A stretch of 64,000 bases of DNA, taken from contig NC_054534.1 in the NCBI RefSeq assembly GCF_017654505.1, positions 22,781,252 through 22,845,251 of the forward strand. Direction: 5' to 3'. Below are positions 49,681 through 62,138 of this stretch, in pieces (the stretch's first letter is position 1; every line of letters begins with the position of its first letter). The position numbers and the translations under genes were made by a program. The stretch is from Polyodon spathula. Lineage: Eukaryota > Chordata > Actinopteri > Acipenseriformes > Polyodontidae. The notes under the pieces are model-generated. The model saw nothing but the letters and a program-made list of their open reading frames with translations. It was not told where the DNA came from and searched no databases.

Positions 49681-50900
49681 CTACTGAGTGTGTATCTGTG
49701 ATATTGATATATCTAAGAATTGTTGCTAATTTCAGTTCTCATTGTAACTGAATTCCCCAGTTTAATGTAATGTAAACACTGTGAGCTTTACAAAAGAAGA
49801 GGCAATTAATTGCCAAAAAGGTGGCAGAAGAAAAGATAAAATTCAAACAAAAGCTGGCTTTTTAAACAGGCTTAAAAACTGGAAGCCTAACAATCCCCAG
49901 ACTGAGGGTGCAGGCACAAACCATCGAAGCCAGCAGTGTGTGGTTTCTGGTGAAGCAGAGTGCACAGAAGGCTCCACTTTTTTTTTTCACGTAATATATG
50001 AGCTGCAGTGCACTCAAAATTATGCTTAATTTCACACAGTTACATTTTCTTCCTGTTATTTAATAAATAAGGATTAAATATGAAAACTGCAGGATTGTGG
50101 ATCTGAATAATGACCAATAATGGTGCTGGAGACTTGGCATATTCAGCCACCATTGTTTATTTTGCACACAACAATATACAGAAGTGTGCATCTTTACATT
50201 AAAATACCGATCATTTCTTTAGCTGCTTGCTTTACACACAATAAATACTGTTCTCATCCACAAAAATTAAGACGGTTGATGCACCATGTGAGGGTGAGAC
50301 CCTCACTGTAATATTTCAATGCCTGTTATTGTGATTATTATTGTTAATGTTATTCTACTGGCGCTAGAGCAGTGGTTTATTATGTATCATGCATGTTGTT
50401 GTGCAAAGTGTATTTTGATATATGACGGTGTATTGCTGGATTTAGGGTGCTTTCCTCATTGAAGTGGTAATGGTTAGGCAGTATAGAATAATAATGACAA
50501 TGATAATAATAACGAGTAAACAATATAACCGTTTAATGATCATGTTTGTAAACAAAGACGGTCTTCATGCAGATTAAATATATATATGTATAAATGAGAA
50601 GAAACGTGTTTTTAATGTCATGTCTTTCCTTACAATGGAGCAGTAGTACTATTACTGTATTATGTGGTCAGTCATAAGCTTGTCTTGTGAATGTCAGTCA
50701 TTGTATACAACTTGATAGTCATTTGCAATCTGAGTGAAGTATCCGTTATGAAAATTAATATTTATACCTGTGGATACTAGCAAGTTGCTGTTTCCTGCAT
50801 TCTAAATATCTCTGTGTTCTTGGGAGAATAATGTGATTGTGGGTGGGGTTAAGCTTGGACCGTCACCCCGTTACACACCATAACATTAAGTCAAAATAGT

Positions 50901-50954
<54 letters not shown>

Positions 50955-51771
50955 ATATATATATGCATATATAATCAATGATTACTGTATATCCCGGTAG
51001 CTCTTCCATTCTGAGTGCAGGCTATCATTCCATTAAAAAAAAAAAAAAAAAAAAACAATTTGCCACATTTTAGGCCTGCTTTTTAGTCACATATGTGAAC
51101 GTCAAAGGTGAAAAGAGTTGCAGACCTAAATCTGGGGTGGCCCTGGGCCAGCGCAGTAGTGTGAACGGGGTCATGATTCCTTATAGTACTTTTGTATTCA
51201 CAAATTCTGTTTTTTAATTCTCTTTTTGTTTTACCCACACAACATAATCAACATCAGCATTTCAATAAATACACCACATATTTTGTTTGACAGGTTGTTC
51301 TGCCTGTAACTTTCAATTGTTTGCCAGTAGAATGAAAAAAAAAAAGTATCACCTTTAATCACTATTTACAATTTACAATTTCCCAGGTGGTACCTTTAAA
51401 AGGAAATTTTTCGGTGGTTGATAGATCTTTCTCTGACTAAATGTTCCCCTAGATTCTTAGCCCTAAAGGCAAACTAGGAGAATCTCTCAAGTCATTACCT
51501 AGTCTTTAATCACTGGACAGTGTGCCAGTAAGAATGAACAATTGATTGAAATCTCTTTCAAAGATCTATAGCGTGACATTCCCAATAACTTTCTGCAGTG
51601 CAGCTCCTTTTCATCTTAATAATTGGACATAAGGTAAAATGCTGCTTTAAAGTTGGTAAGATAACGTGTACAATCGAGTACATTACTTGTATCTATTTTC
51701 TTTCTATACTCGGATGTATTTACACTTCATTGTTTAATAAAATGTACATCTCTAAGCTACAATAAAGGTAA
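49681..51771. other. Intergenic, no gene recognised
   Basis: AT-rich DNA with an interrupted AT microsatellite and short poly(A) runs. In particular I looked for a bZIP-coding segment upstream of the NFIL3-like relic and found none. Confidence 0.7.
50908..50964. repeat. (AT)n microsatellite
   Basis: About 28 AT units with a central TATTATA break. Confidence 0.95.
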
Positions 51772-52382
51772 AAAAGTTCAATCAACGATGCACCTGACTG
51801 TCAGAACGGTGATCCAACACAAGAAACCCACCACGATTATAGATCAATACAAGAACGCGATCAGAATAAAGGAACGGAATCTACCTGTGTAGGGAACTCG
51901 GGGAAAGAGTTCCCACCCCCTTCCTACATGACCACCGTCGAAAACTGGGTGAAGCATTTGTCATTTTTGCCTCACAAACTGAGATTAAAAGTATCAAGAA
52001 CGAAAGGGGGCAGCACTAACCAGACACTGGACCAGAAAACATTGTCTCCAAAAGAAGTCACCGTGGAGCGTGTTTCTTTGGAATCTCGATCTGGATCAGG
52101 CGACGACAATGGTCAACATAGTCGAGATTTTGGGTTAACATCTACTCACGTAAGTCCAGGGCAAAACAAAAGCAAACAGGAATATGAAGTCAGCTGTGCA
52201 CATGGCGCATCACAGAAAACATTTCCACCAGCTGAGCAAAACAGACTACTACAAAAGGGAGGATTTACACACACACAGATAGACATATTCAGGAAACTGG
52301 ACATCTTAGAAACCAGCTGGCTTTCCTCTCTACTGAAGTCGTACGCCTAAAACAAATACTTATGTCAAAATCGACGACGTAA
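51772..52382 (+). pseudogene. NFIL3-like C-terminal remnant, 5'-truncated and frameshifted
   Basis: Open for about 175 codons with no upstream Met before 51928. It contains VKHLSFLPHKLRLKVS, matching the ALPHKLRIK stretch in the C-terminal half of NFIL3 (E4BP4), a bZIP repressor. After an AC repeat (52266-52276) the family C-terminus continues in another frame: HLRNQLAFLSTEVVRLKQIL, then stop TAA at 52380, resembling NFIL3 ANLSAEVVSLKRLI. One extra AC unit explains the shift. Without it, the original frame runs into a different end at 52350. No bZIP is found upstream. The stretch is GC-richer than its surroundings. NFIL3 adjoins the 3' side of ROR2 in vertebrates. An ATTAAA follows at 52392. 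It could be a decayed tandem paralogue, or a real gene with a sequencing error. Confidence 0.7.
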
Positions 52383-52445
52383 AACACATTCATTAAAGCT
52401 GCAGTGTCCAATACCTAAACTTAAACAGAAACACAGTACAACTAT

Positions 52446-52579
52446 GGAAAACGCAGAAGTGAACTATATTCTACACTGATAATATACAAACAATACTCAA
52501 CACTGATAATATACATATTCTACACTGATAACATAAATTATATTATCAATGTAGAATATAGTTCACTTCTGCGTTTTCT
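52446..52579. repeat. Long hairpin with 38-39-bp arms
   Basis: The arm GGAAAACGCAGAAGTGAACT, continuing ATATTCTACACTGATAATA, is repeated inverted at 52541-52579 with about two mismatches. The loop of about 56 bp contains two more copies of the word ACACTGATAA(T/C). It lies 64 bp downstream of the NFIL3-like stop. Confidence 0.85.
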
Positions 52580-55500
52580 ATAATTTTACACACACTTGTT
52601 TTTGTAAACGTAGCCCGTTAAAAAAAAAAAAAAAAGGCTGTAGTATAGGGTTAAGGGTTCTGAACAGCAAAGTCAGCATGCTTACCTAATTAACACTGAG
52701 TACACTGTCAGCTGACATTCTTCTCTTTTTAGACATGTGTTATACTGTATTCTAAACAAGTAAATATTTTTATAATAGCATAGACATGCTATTTTAAACC
52801 TGAAATATATGCCTTGCTGTTTTTTTTTTTTTTTTTTTTTTTTTTTCCTAGCGAAGTATTGAAATGCAGTGTATACCTACTTGGAAATATTTATTTTGTT
52901 AAAAACACTCCCGCAAACCAGTATTTTGCATAGAAGGAGCATGTAATCAAAAACACAGATTATTTTTTTCAGTCATATTTGCGTTATTTTTATTTCAACA
53001 GCAGATGGCGCCCTTGCTTTTAAAATAACACCATAGCAAGACTATCCATGTGTACAATCATGACCCCCGGAGTGCATCAGAGATTGTGATCGTCTGTAAG
53101 ATGTCATAACTGTGATTGTTTATGGTGATTTCAGGTAATATTTTTTGTTAGCTATGTGCTTGTAATCATGTCTCACATTTGTATGAGATTGTCTCTGATC
53201 AACATGTAAAATACAACTGAAAAACTGTGCAGTTCAAAACATTGCCTTGATGTCTTGCATCAATGAAAGAGTCTTCAGTCATAATTGTGTTTCAATATTA
53301 AATATTTCTGCAATTTGTCGCAGAGAGAATTGTTTTGGGTATTGTATTTTTAAATATAATTTCAAGATCAATGCTATTAAACATTTTCAGAAATGTAACA
53401 TTTTTGCTTTGAATAATGTTGTAATAAACTGTTTAAAATCTGTTCTATGAAGTAGTTTTTATGTAAACTAAAATCACATCTTCCAGAACACAATGAAGCC
53501 ATCCAAGCTTGTTGATAAGGTCTCCAATTGCTCTGGATTCTTGCTCGGATACTAGAAAAACTGACTGGATGTATTTGATGCTTTAATAAATAGTCAGTTA
53601 TTTTCCTTCTGCTACTTGCTTGCATGACAAGGTGGCTCAAACTGTTTAACGAGGCAGTGTCATACAAGGGAGATTAACCATGTTCTGTGTGATGTGATAA
53701 TGCGTGCACTAAGTATGTACACAGATTCATCATTATGTCTTGACTTGTTGAGCTCACCACCCCTGGTTTGCAGTGTTAGATTTGGCAAGCTTTTTTAAGC
53801 AAACTTGTAAAATGTTCTGATATACCCACTCAGTTTAATCAGGCATTTATAGCACTCACTGATATCGCCTAGTGTTACTGTCTTCTTCACTTGCTTGCAA
53901 AATGCTTGAGTTACTTTCACACAGTGGCATTTGACATTCATTTGCTAAAAGGCAACCATGCAATACTGTCAATTTCCTATTAACAATTTAGAAATCTAAC
54001 ATACGACTTTGGTAACAGCCCATTTCAAACAAGTAGCGGTTCATTTAATGTCTGAAAACCCGTCTTAATTTGCTTGTTTTTCCAATGCTTTGTCAAAGCT
54101 CATTCAATTTTCAGAAAAGAAAACTGGATTCTTCATTTAGTTTTTCTTGTCTTCACAATCATTTTCAAATCAAACGAGTTGCATGTTCTTTTTAATACGT
54201 TTTATTTATCACTTTTACTGTTTAATATACAAGACATTGTAGGTCAAAACATCATGTCAAATATGCACAATATTTATTGAAAATATCACATACCCAACGG
54301 TATTGCCCAAATAACAAACTAATATTTATCCCAGTAAGCAGTTAGTGAATGACTATTTACATAGATATGAAGGTTAACAAAACACACCCTATTTGTCAGT
54401 TGCCGTGCTTGAAGTACTGTAAGCTTGTCTTTTTTAAACACTAGATGGCACTGCACATTGTACAAAGAATATACAGTGCCAACTAGTAATACAGCAACAT
54501 CCCTTTAGTGGGTCAAAAGCTACACCCCAGTGCTGCGGTCGTGGATGTCTACAGCTGTGATTCCACTGATAATGTAGCTTCTGAAGCTCTGATAGGTTTA
54601 CTGCAAAATTGCACTGAAGCTTCAATATACCCCTGCTGTTTACAGTTTTGTTAAGAACAAAATTGCGGTTGTCTATCTCAGCCCTCATGTCAACCAGAAT
54701 TTCTTCCTAGTGTATAATTGTACACATTCCTAAGGCAACACCTCAGCCATCAGCAGTGTCTCACCTGGGAATATATTTCCAAATAGGGGACCTCTGTCGA
54801 AAAGGAAAGCTAGCCCCCCAGTCTTTGGAAACAAGAAATTAGGGACCAATTATTTAATCCGCCTTTAAAAAGTACCCAAGGCAAGTCACTAGGACAGTTG
54901 GACAAAAGCCTTCAAAAGTGTTTTAAGATTAAAACATGAAGTTACCGTTTGTTCTTTGGGGTGGGAGGAAAATTAATCCTCATCATTTCAAGGGTGGAAA
55001 CTCCCGCTCCCCTTTCATTTTCATTCCATTATCTAGCAGGGTTAGTTTGAAACTTGCTTGTTTTTTTTTTTTTCGATTGGACTGACCTATTGTAAAACAG
55101 TGCTCTGTTAGTTTATTTAATGATTGCTTCTCTCCTTATTTCCCCAGCGTGACTTGCGTATTTGATTGCTGAGTCTCTTCAATTACACCATCAGTACTTC
55201 ATGTCCTGTGCACTCACTGTTCTGAACCCTCTCACTTGCTCTTTAAATGTCAGGACACCCCCACACACCCCTGAGTATTCGCATGTGTCAAGGCTCAGAA
55301 TATTTCCTCTCCTTCAGCTGCCAGACAGTAATGCCCGCTAATCAGATGCTTTTGCTTAAGGAAACCAAAATGTGTATGAATAATATAACAAATATGCATA
55401 TCCCAAATTAGAGCGCTCAGCATGGTGAAAAAGATGATTACCTGTTAAGAATAATGGTAATGAATAAACATTGGATATATAGTATTTAATACCTAAATGT

Positions 55501-55713
55501 CATTAGGTAAGCAAATTTAGATGTTTGTTAATATCATAGCAAAGTATATTAAAATTATGATTTACAGCATGTAAACATTAAAGTGTACATACAGTCAGAT
55601 GGATTCATAAAGAGAGAGAGAGAGAGAGAGACACTTCCATACATTCCCACAATCTGATAGTCCTAATAATTTATGTTAAATAATGTTAGTGCCAAATTTC
55701 ATAACAACAATGC
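52580..55713. other. Intergenic, no gene recognised
   Basis: Only poly(A)/poly(T) runs, two CTCF-like words and short unrelated open frames. A GC-moderate stretch near 55260-55430 looks complex rather than repetitive but is not identifiable. Confidence 0.65.
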
Positions 55714-57251
55714 AGGGGATAGCAAGCACCGGGATAGCAAAGCTTGGGTGTTTTGGGTTGTGTTTATTTTGAAGAGTTTTATTTGTAGAGTTTTGCAAAC
55801 TTTTATTAAATGTTTAATTGTTTATTAAAAGTGTGCAAAAAGTACTTAAACTGCGCTTCTGTGTCTGGGTCTCATATTTCAAAGGACGTAGACCAGCCTT
55901 GCCCAGGATGCTATGGCATATGTGGTGTCAGGTGGGATAGTGCCCCCTACTAACCCAACATGGAACTGCAGGTGAAAAAAAAAAAAGAAAGAAAATGGAG
56001 CAACTGCTACAGAGGTTGCTGACCGTCCTGTAGATGGGGAATAGTGGGTGCTACAGCGGGTTACCGGCAACCAAGAAGGTTGGGATGCTGTTTCCCTTTT
56101 ATAGTCTTCCCCTCCAGAAGCAAGCCAGGATTAAGCAACAGCAACCTTGTGCCTTGATGGCAACTTTGAAGGCCTGGGAGCTGTGGATCTCCCATCACCC
56201 AGTTGTTGCTGCCACTGGAGCCATAGTTGCCTGCCCCAAAACCAGTGTTGCCCGTGCCAGAAACGGAGTCGCTGCTTCCGTCACCAGAATCAGAAGGGGA
56301 GGAGCAGCTTCCATCTTTAGAATCCGAGGGGGAAGAGTTGACGCTGCCCCTCATATGGGAATGAAAGAGGAGGAGTTGAGGAGACCATGTCTGGTCTCCT
56401 GTTCCACTCCCCCTGGTAAATCAGCCATCATTGCGCAGTCACCGGGGCTCTCACCCCTGCCGGCTGTTACAAACCTCCGGTCAACCAACCTGTGCTCCTG
56501 ATGCCCCATCCGCTGAGCCCGGGTTCCCTGTCGCTGGGTCTCGGTCTCGGGGTGGGGGCACACTGCCAGACTGCCAACCCTCCCTCAAGAAGAGAATATG
56601 AATATGGACAATGTCGGACTTGAATGCAGGTGGTTGTGTTTTTAAGGGGGAGTGGTGGTGGTTGTGTTCTTAAGTGGGGTGGCCACTTTGTAGTCATGTG
56701 TGTTTCACACAAGGGAGAGGATATGTGGTACAGCAGAGGCTCTACCAATGGGGGTGCACGGGTGTGTATGCATCTGTCAGTGAGTGAGTCTGGTGGCCAT
56801 CTTGGTGAAGGGACAGCCTGTAACCAAGATGACCACCATCTGCATAGACACATGGTTGTTGATTGTTGGATTGAATGTTTAATTGTTTGATTGAGAGTGG
56901 AATGTGGAATGTGGCCAGGTGGTGGTTGATTGAAAGGTTCATTGTCAATCATCCCCTGGCTACATGGTATAAAATGAGAACAAAGAGGTTTGCCTGATGA
57001 GAGTGTGTAGAGTGTAAAAACAGTGAGAGAGGTAGCAAACACTGGTGTAGCAAAGCTTGCGTGTTTTGGGGTGTGTTTATTTTGAAGAGTTTTATTTGGA
57101 GAGTTTGGTTCAAACCTTTATTTTGTTCCTGTGTTTTTGTTTGTTTTGTGATTCATTAAAACTGAGCAAAAAGTGCTTAAACTCCAGTTCTGTGTCTGAG
57201 TCTCTTATTTTCAAGGACACAGACCAGCCTTGCCTGGGATGCTATGCCACA
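55714..57251 (+). mobile_element. Degenerate LTR retroelement with two LTRs
   Basis: Two direct repeats of about 200 bp share GATAGCAAGC-like/TAGCAAAGCTTG, GTGTTTATTTTGAAGAGTTTTATT, CAAAAAGT(A/G)CTTAAACT, TCTGTGTCTG and GACCAGCCTTGCC(C/T)(A/G)GGATGCTATG. The left copy (55714-55920) lacks its U3 start. The right copy ends ATGCCACA at 57251 and has a TATA box (GGTATAAAATG) near 56969. Right after the left LTR is TGGTGTCAGGTGGGATAG (55923-55940), a degraded tRNA-Leu primer-binding site as in the 14-kb element. The internal part has no pol and only a short gag-leader-like, Glu/Pro-rich stretch with stops (near 56220-56350). Confidence 0.75.
55923..55940 (+). promoter_or_regulatory. Degraded tRNA-Leu primer-binding site
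   Basis: TGGTGTCAGGTGGGATAG differs from the intact site at 14332 by about one lost base. It lies two bases after the left LTR end. Confidence 0.65.
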
Positions 57252-58056
57252 CCACACATGAAAAAGTGTAGTGTATTAGTCTGGAAGGTACAACACTGAA
57301 GCACAGAGGACTTTAGATTGCCATCTATACCATACTAAAATATCAGCTGTATGGTAGCAAGCGATAGTAGATGAATGCACTTGCCTCAGCATAAAACCGT
57401 CCACACCAACTTGCGCATTAATGTTTAATAAAATGGTAGAAAGTGTCAAGAGCTAAGTCATTGAAATCACGAGTATATGAGGTACATAAATATGAGAGAT
57501 GATCAGGATGACACAAGCCATTTGCTTTAAACAAATGAATAAGTGGCAGTGGTAACTACACCCATTCATATTCAATCACTTATCCTGATTTCATTACTTG
57601 AAGGATTTGGATCGACAAGGTTTTAATATTTTGTTAAGCTTATCTAACCTTTGTGTCAGTTTGTGTAAGTTGTGTAATATTAAGCTTTATCATTGCCCAT
57701 GTCTTTGGTAGTGTTTTAGAGATAACTTGTTTTCTTCTTTCTTAAATGAGTAGCAATAATTTTGTATGTTGGTAGTTTATTTCATTATTGATAATATTTC
57801 ACCAGGAAACTTGCATTAATAAGATCAGTATCATGGGAGACATTAAGATAAAATAGTCCTGACAGTTTTGCACTTACTTATGCACATCAGTTACAGTAAC
57901 AGTTAGTATTCAGTTTCTCAGCATCATAGAATTTTAAAGAGGCATAGGAAGATGACCTTTTATAACCATGCCAACTACATAAAACTGAATTGTAAACACA
58001 GGCATACATGATACATTCATCTGGTTAAGAATGTAGTGTAATACATTTTATATATG

Positions 58057-58087
<31 letters not shown>

Positions 58088-58670
58088 TTCTGTGCAGCAT
58101 TGTAATATTATATTATTCAATACAATGTTGTCTAAAATGCAAGAAAAAAATACATTTTAACCTAAATCCTCGATTCAACATTTGTAACAGCAGCTCTGGC
58201 TCCTCAGATGAGGCAATGCTCTGTTATAAACTCCTGTCTGCTACTAACCACAGTACTAGCAGTAGCAGATCACGTGAGTATGAGTTGTAATTGGAGGGGT
58301 CCAGAGAGTTGTTTTTTTTTCATCAGAGGAGACAAGCATCAATTACAAACTCCTATCTGCTATAAGCTACAGTCTAGCAATCGCACATGACATACTCTGA
58401 TCCCTGGTTTTAATTGGAGGAGCAACTCAAACCCTCCTGTCCCCCTGCTGAAGCACTGCTTCACTGAGTATACACGATTATAAGTGAAGTGGAACAAGAT
58501 TTTGACCAGCAAAAAAAAGAAATCCATCCTAATAGCAGGAACATTTAAAAACATTTGAGACGGTAGACAAAAAATAAAGTGCGTCACTGCTTGATGGTGT
58601 GGAAAACCCCTTGGCTGTTTATCCCATTAATCCAGATTTAAATGAGAAAGCAGCGTTGTTGACATACGTG
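57252..58670. other. Intergenic, no gene recognised
   Basis: AT-rich. The words CAATTACAAACTCCTATCTG and ATAAACTCCTGTCTGCTACT near 58225 and 58340 suggest a short, imperfect local duplication of about 70 bp (58200-58280 versus 58320-58400). Confidence 0.55.
58054..58087. repeat. (AT)n microsatellite
   Basis: Short AT tract with GTATGT interruption at its start. Confidence 0.9.
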
Positions 58671-59005
58671 GATTACAGGAGTTGTAGCTTTATTTTCCCC
58701 AGGCCCAGCGCAGGCAAATGCCTGATCTAAGCACCCTGTTACTGGATCCTCAGCTGATGCACTATCCTTGCACTACTGCACTACTAATATGTCATTGTAG
58801 ATATAACTTGTTGTAATCCTAACTGGTTGCATCCTAGTTTATATTGTATTTTAGCAGTATTACTTACACTTCCTGGAAACTATACCTCATTTAAAGATGA
58901 ATCTTACATTGTAACCCTGTATTGCCCTGTAACAACTGTAAGTCACCTTTGATAAACGTGTCTGCCAAATAAATAAATACATAAATAAATAAATAAATAA
59001 TAATA
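58671..59005 (+). mobile_element. Probable L2-like LINE/SINE 3' tail
   Basis: The end reads TGTAAGTCACCTTTGATAAA and CGTGTCTGCCAAATAAATAAA, close to the TGTAAGTCGCxxTGGATAA tail shared by L2-type LINEs and the SINEs that use them, followed by a (AAAT)n run. The upstream body is unreadable, so it is only a 3' fragment. Confidence 0.6.
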
Positions 59006-60714
59006 ATCTGAAAAGTGTTATTACTCAGAATACATTAAGATTCTACTGTTGCTGGGTTCTTAATGGGATCCCCAAACCAACAGCCACTGGTGGTGCAGTG
59101 TATTGAAGTGAATGTAAGAAGCATACTACAATTGTACATTGATGGTGCTACAGCCAATATTGTGCTTCCTTGGATTTGAGTCATGTGATTATACAGTGCC
59201 AGACAGTTTAGTTGCTGTTCTTCACTTCAGCTGTAAAAATAATGTAAAGAAGGATATGCTTCATTAAACATATATATAAATTTCCATAACTACTTTTGTT
59301 AATTGCATTATTCCACCACTCATCATCTTTCTAAGCAGAGGCAGTCGTGTTTTTCAACATGTGATCACAACATTCACATGACAGAATTATGTTCCCTGAT
59401 CGCCTAATTTTACAACAGTGGTAAGCTGTCACAAGAGAAGAGAACTCCTTTCTATTCCATACCACATTAAAAATGTAGTGTTCAGACCTGTAATAAACCG
59501 TGCTTCTCCCCAGCTCTTGTCTGTAGAATTTGTGCAATGTGTCTTTAGAATGGTTTACATGGGAATTAAGATCATCTTTTTTTTCAGGTTGTTCTGTTCT
59601 TAAGAACACATGACATGTCAACCTTGGAGAGATATCTCCCCAGGTGACTGCAAATTCATTTCTCCAGTGAAACAGAATGTTAATTTATATCTAAATGAAG
59701 GCTGTGAGGGATACATTTCCTGATGATTAGGAAAAGGGAAAAACATAGGGGTTTGTTACATAATGTCAAAAGAAGGTGTGAGAAAACATGAAGTTCACCA
59801 ACCATACAACAGCATCTCCTCAATAAGGCGCTGTAAAATAAACAATATCTCTTTAGACAGTTATGGCCACATACAATTACTTTTATGTCTTTCCTAACCT
59901 GCTGGTTTAATCACCTGTTATGTCAACATGCACTCATTAATAGGTATTTGAGTGTTGATCTCATGTGTATTGGGTGTTGGCATGTAAAATTCTTTCCATT
60001 TTCCAATTGCAAACGCAATGAGAAAGGGATATTGCATTAAAATATTCAACAGAGTTCACTGTTGCTTTATGCAGCTTTGCTCAAAAGTACTGCATCTCCA
60101 TATACCAGTATGCACATACTGTAAAGTGAGTTGGTATTTAAGGTAATCAGTTGGCAAATGCATTTGAGCATGTTCCTTTACATGGAAGAACAGTTCACAA
60201 TGAGCCAGGTGGGCTAGAGATTTATTTGACCAGATTCTGTTCTTAGAAAAAGACCTTTTAAATTAATGTAATCAAATTGTTTCTAACAAAGAATAGCCTT
60301 GACTGCTTTGACGGAGCTAGCTCCAAGCTTTGAGAAAGTGACAGTCTGACCCTGGTGCAAAAATAGCTAAAGCATATGATTCCATTCCCCCATTTACAAA
60401 TGAAAAGAGATCAAGAGTGGTTACATTCGGTGTGCTTTTTGTTAATTCTCACTGGAGAAAAAGAATACATTAATTTAATTTTCTATGTCTAGCTAGTATC
60501 TGTAATCTATGTTTGCATCCATTGTTATTGCACCAAGCAGCTTTGATGTGAACAATTTTTATATGCAGTTTTGTGGCGATTTCAGACATTGCACATATGT
60601 CACATGATCTAATATCACTAGCTAGCATATGTAAGGAAGCTATATATGATTCTTATCTACTGACAAATTGTCATTTTGGAAATCAATGAAAACTGACATT
60701 TCTAGGAAACATTT

Positions 60715-61622
60715 AGAAATCCGTCCCAGGACCACTCATGTTTCTTATCTACATCAACGACTTTGATCAGGGGATAATTAGCAAACTTGTCAAATTTGCA
60801 GATAACACAAAGCTTGGTGGAGTGGCAGGCATGCCTACAGGCACAAAGGAAATCCAAAAAGATTTAGACTGAATACAGAACTGGGCATAAATATAGCAAA
60901 TTAAATTCAACCTCAACAAATGTAAAGTGGTACACGACGGTCACAGAAATGTAAGATCAATACCAAATAGTTTGAGGGGATAGAACTAGAACAGGCACAC
61001 CAAGAGAAACACCTTGGTGTTGTAATAGATTAGTCACTATCAGCAACCACACAGTGCAAGGGAGCAAACAGAATGCTTGGGTATATTGCCAAAAATGTAG
61101 AGCACAAATCGAGGGAGGTTATGATGAGGTTGTATAATCCACTGGTGAGACACTAGGAATTCTGTCTCAGTACCACAGGGTCAGTGTGACCCTGGAGAGA
61201 GTCCAAAGAAGAGCAGTCAGACTAATGCCAGGACTTAAAAGACTGCGCTACAAAGAAAGTCAGAAAGAACTTAATCCATTTACCCTGGAACCAAAAAAAA
61301 CCAGGGCAGACAAGACTGAAGTCTTTAAAATCTTTAAAGAAGTAGATACACAGTATTCAACTCAAACTATTACTTTAAGCATACTATCAAAGCCACCGTG
61401 GGAATTAAGTGAAGAAAGATTCAGGACAGAGGGAGGAAGACAATTCTTAAAACAGAGAGTGGTGAGTGTATGGAATAGGCTACCTAGTTGCGGCAAAAAC
61501 ACTTGGATCTTTGAAGACCAAACTTGACAAAGTTCTGAGATCAATGAGATTCTAGGAACTGGACAAGGTTAGATGGGCCAAATGACCTCCTCTCATTCAT
61601 ACATTTTCTTATGTTCTTATTT
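60715..61622 (+). mobile_element. CR1-clade LINE 3' half, decayed
   Basis: In successive frames: FADNTKLGG-like (AAATTTGCAGATAACACAAA, near 60790), HLGVVID (near 61010), GYIAKNVEHKSREVMMRLYN (near 61080-61135), VTLERVQRRAVRLMPGLKRL (61186), then GGRQFLKQRVVSVWNRLP and the 3' end GGCCAAATGACCTCCTCTCA and TTCTTATGTTCTTAT. Same end as the element at 18690-21120, but a separate insertion with its own 5' truncation near the RT motif C. Several stops. Confidence 0.88.
61186..61527 (+). pseudogene. C-terminal RT tail of CR1-like LINE
   Basis: 114 open codons beginning TLERVQRRAVRLMPGLKRLR, ending FEDQT. This is the region after the RT palm in CR1 ORF2 (the LExVQRRAxR motif is diagnostic). The frame is intact only here. 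Confidence 0.85.
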
Positions 61623-61721
61623 TTTATGGGAATAATTAGGGGGGATATTTAGGTTAACAAAGACAATGAACAGCTTAGAAACTAAAAGATACCTTATACA
61701 CGACACATTAAAAGTAATTAA

Positions 61722-62077
61722 TGTAACACCTGGAAGGTAGCCCTGGCTATGCCACCGAGAGAACTATATCCTCAGAATTTAAGTTCTTTTTTTCGGAGGG
61801 AAAATCAAGGAACAGAGCAACCAGAACACAGTTATTATCAATTAAAATAATGTTTTATTGCACAGAATTAAACGAGTTAGCAGCACATCATTACAAAAGC
61901 ACGTAGGTGCTTTGTGCAAAAAGACAAACAAAGAAAGGTTTTATTTAAAATCACAATGAAAGGGTCTGAAAATAAAAACAACCGGTTTAAAAACAAACAC
62001 AAAACACAGAACACAAAACGCTAGCGTGAGCAGAGGAGGGGACATCGATAAACATTATTCCCAACTACATTATTACT

Positions 62078-62138
<61 letters not shown>

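Noticed and set aside
56034..56501. 155-codon frame in the LTR element
   Set aside because: It is a shifted frame of the leader/gag-like stretch; no gag, protease or RT motif is present.
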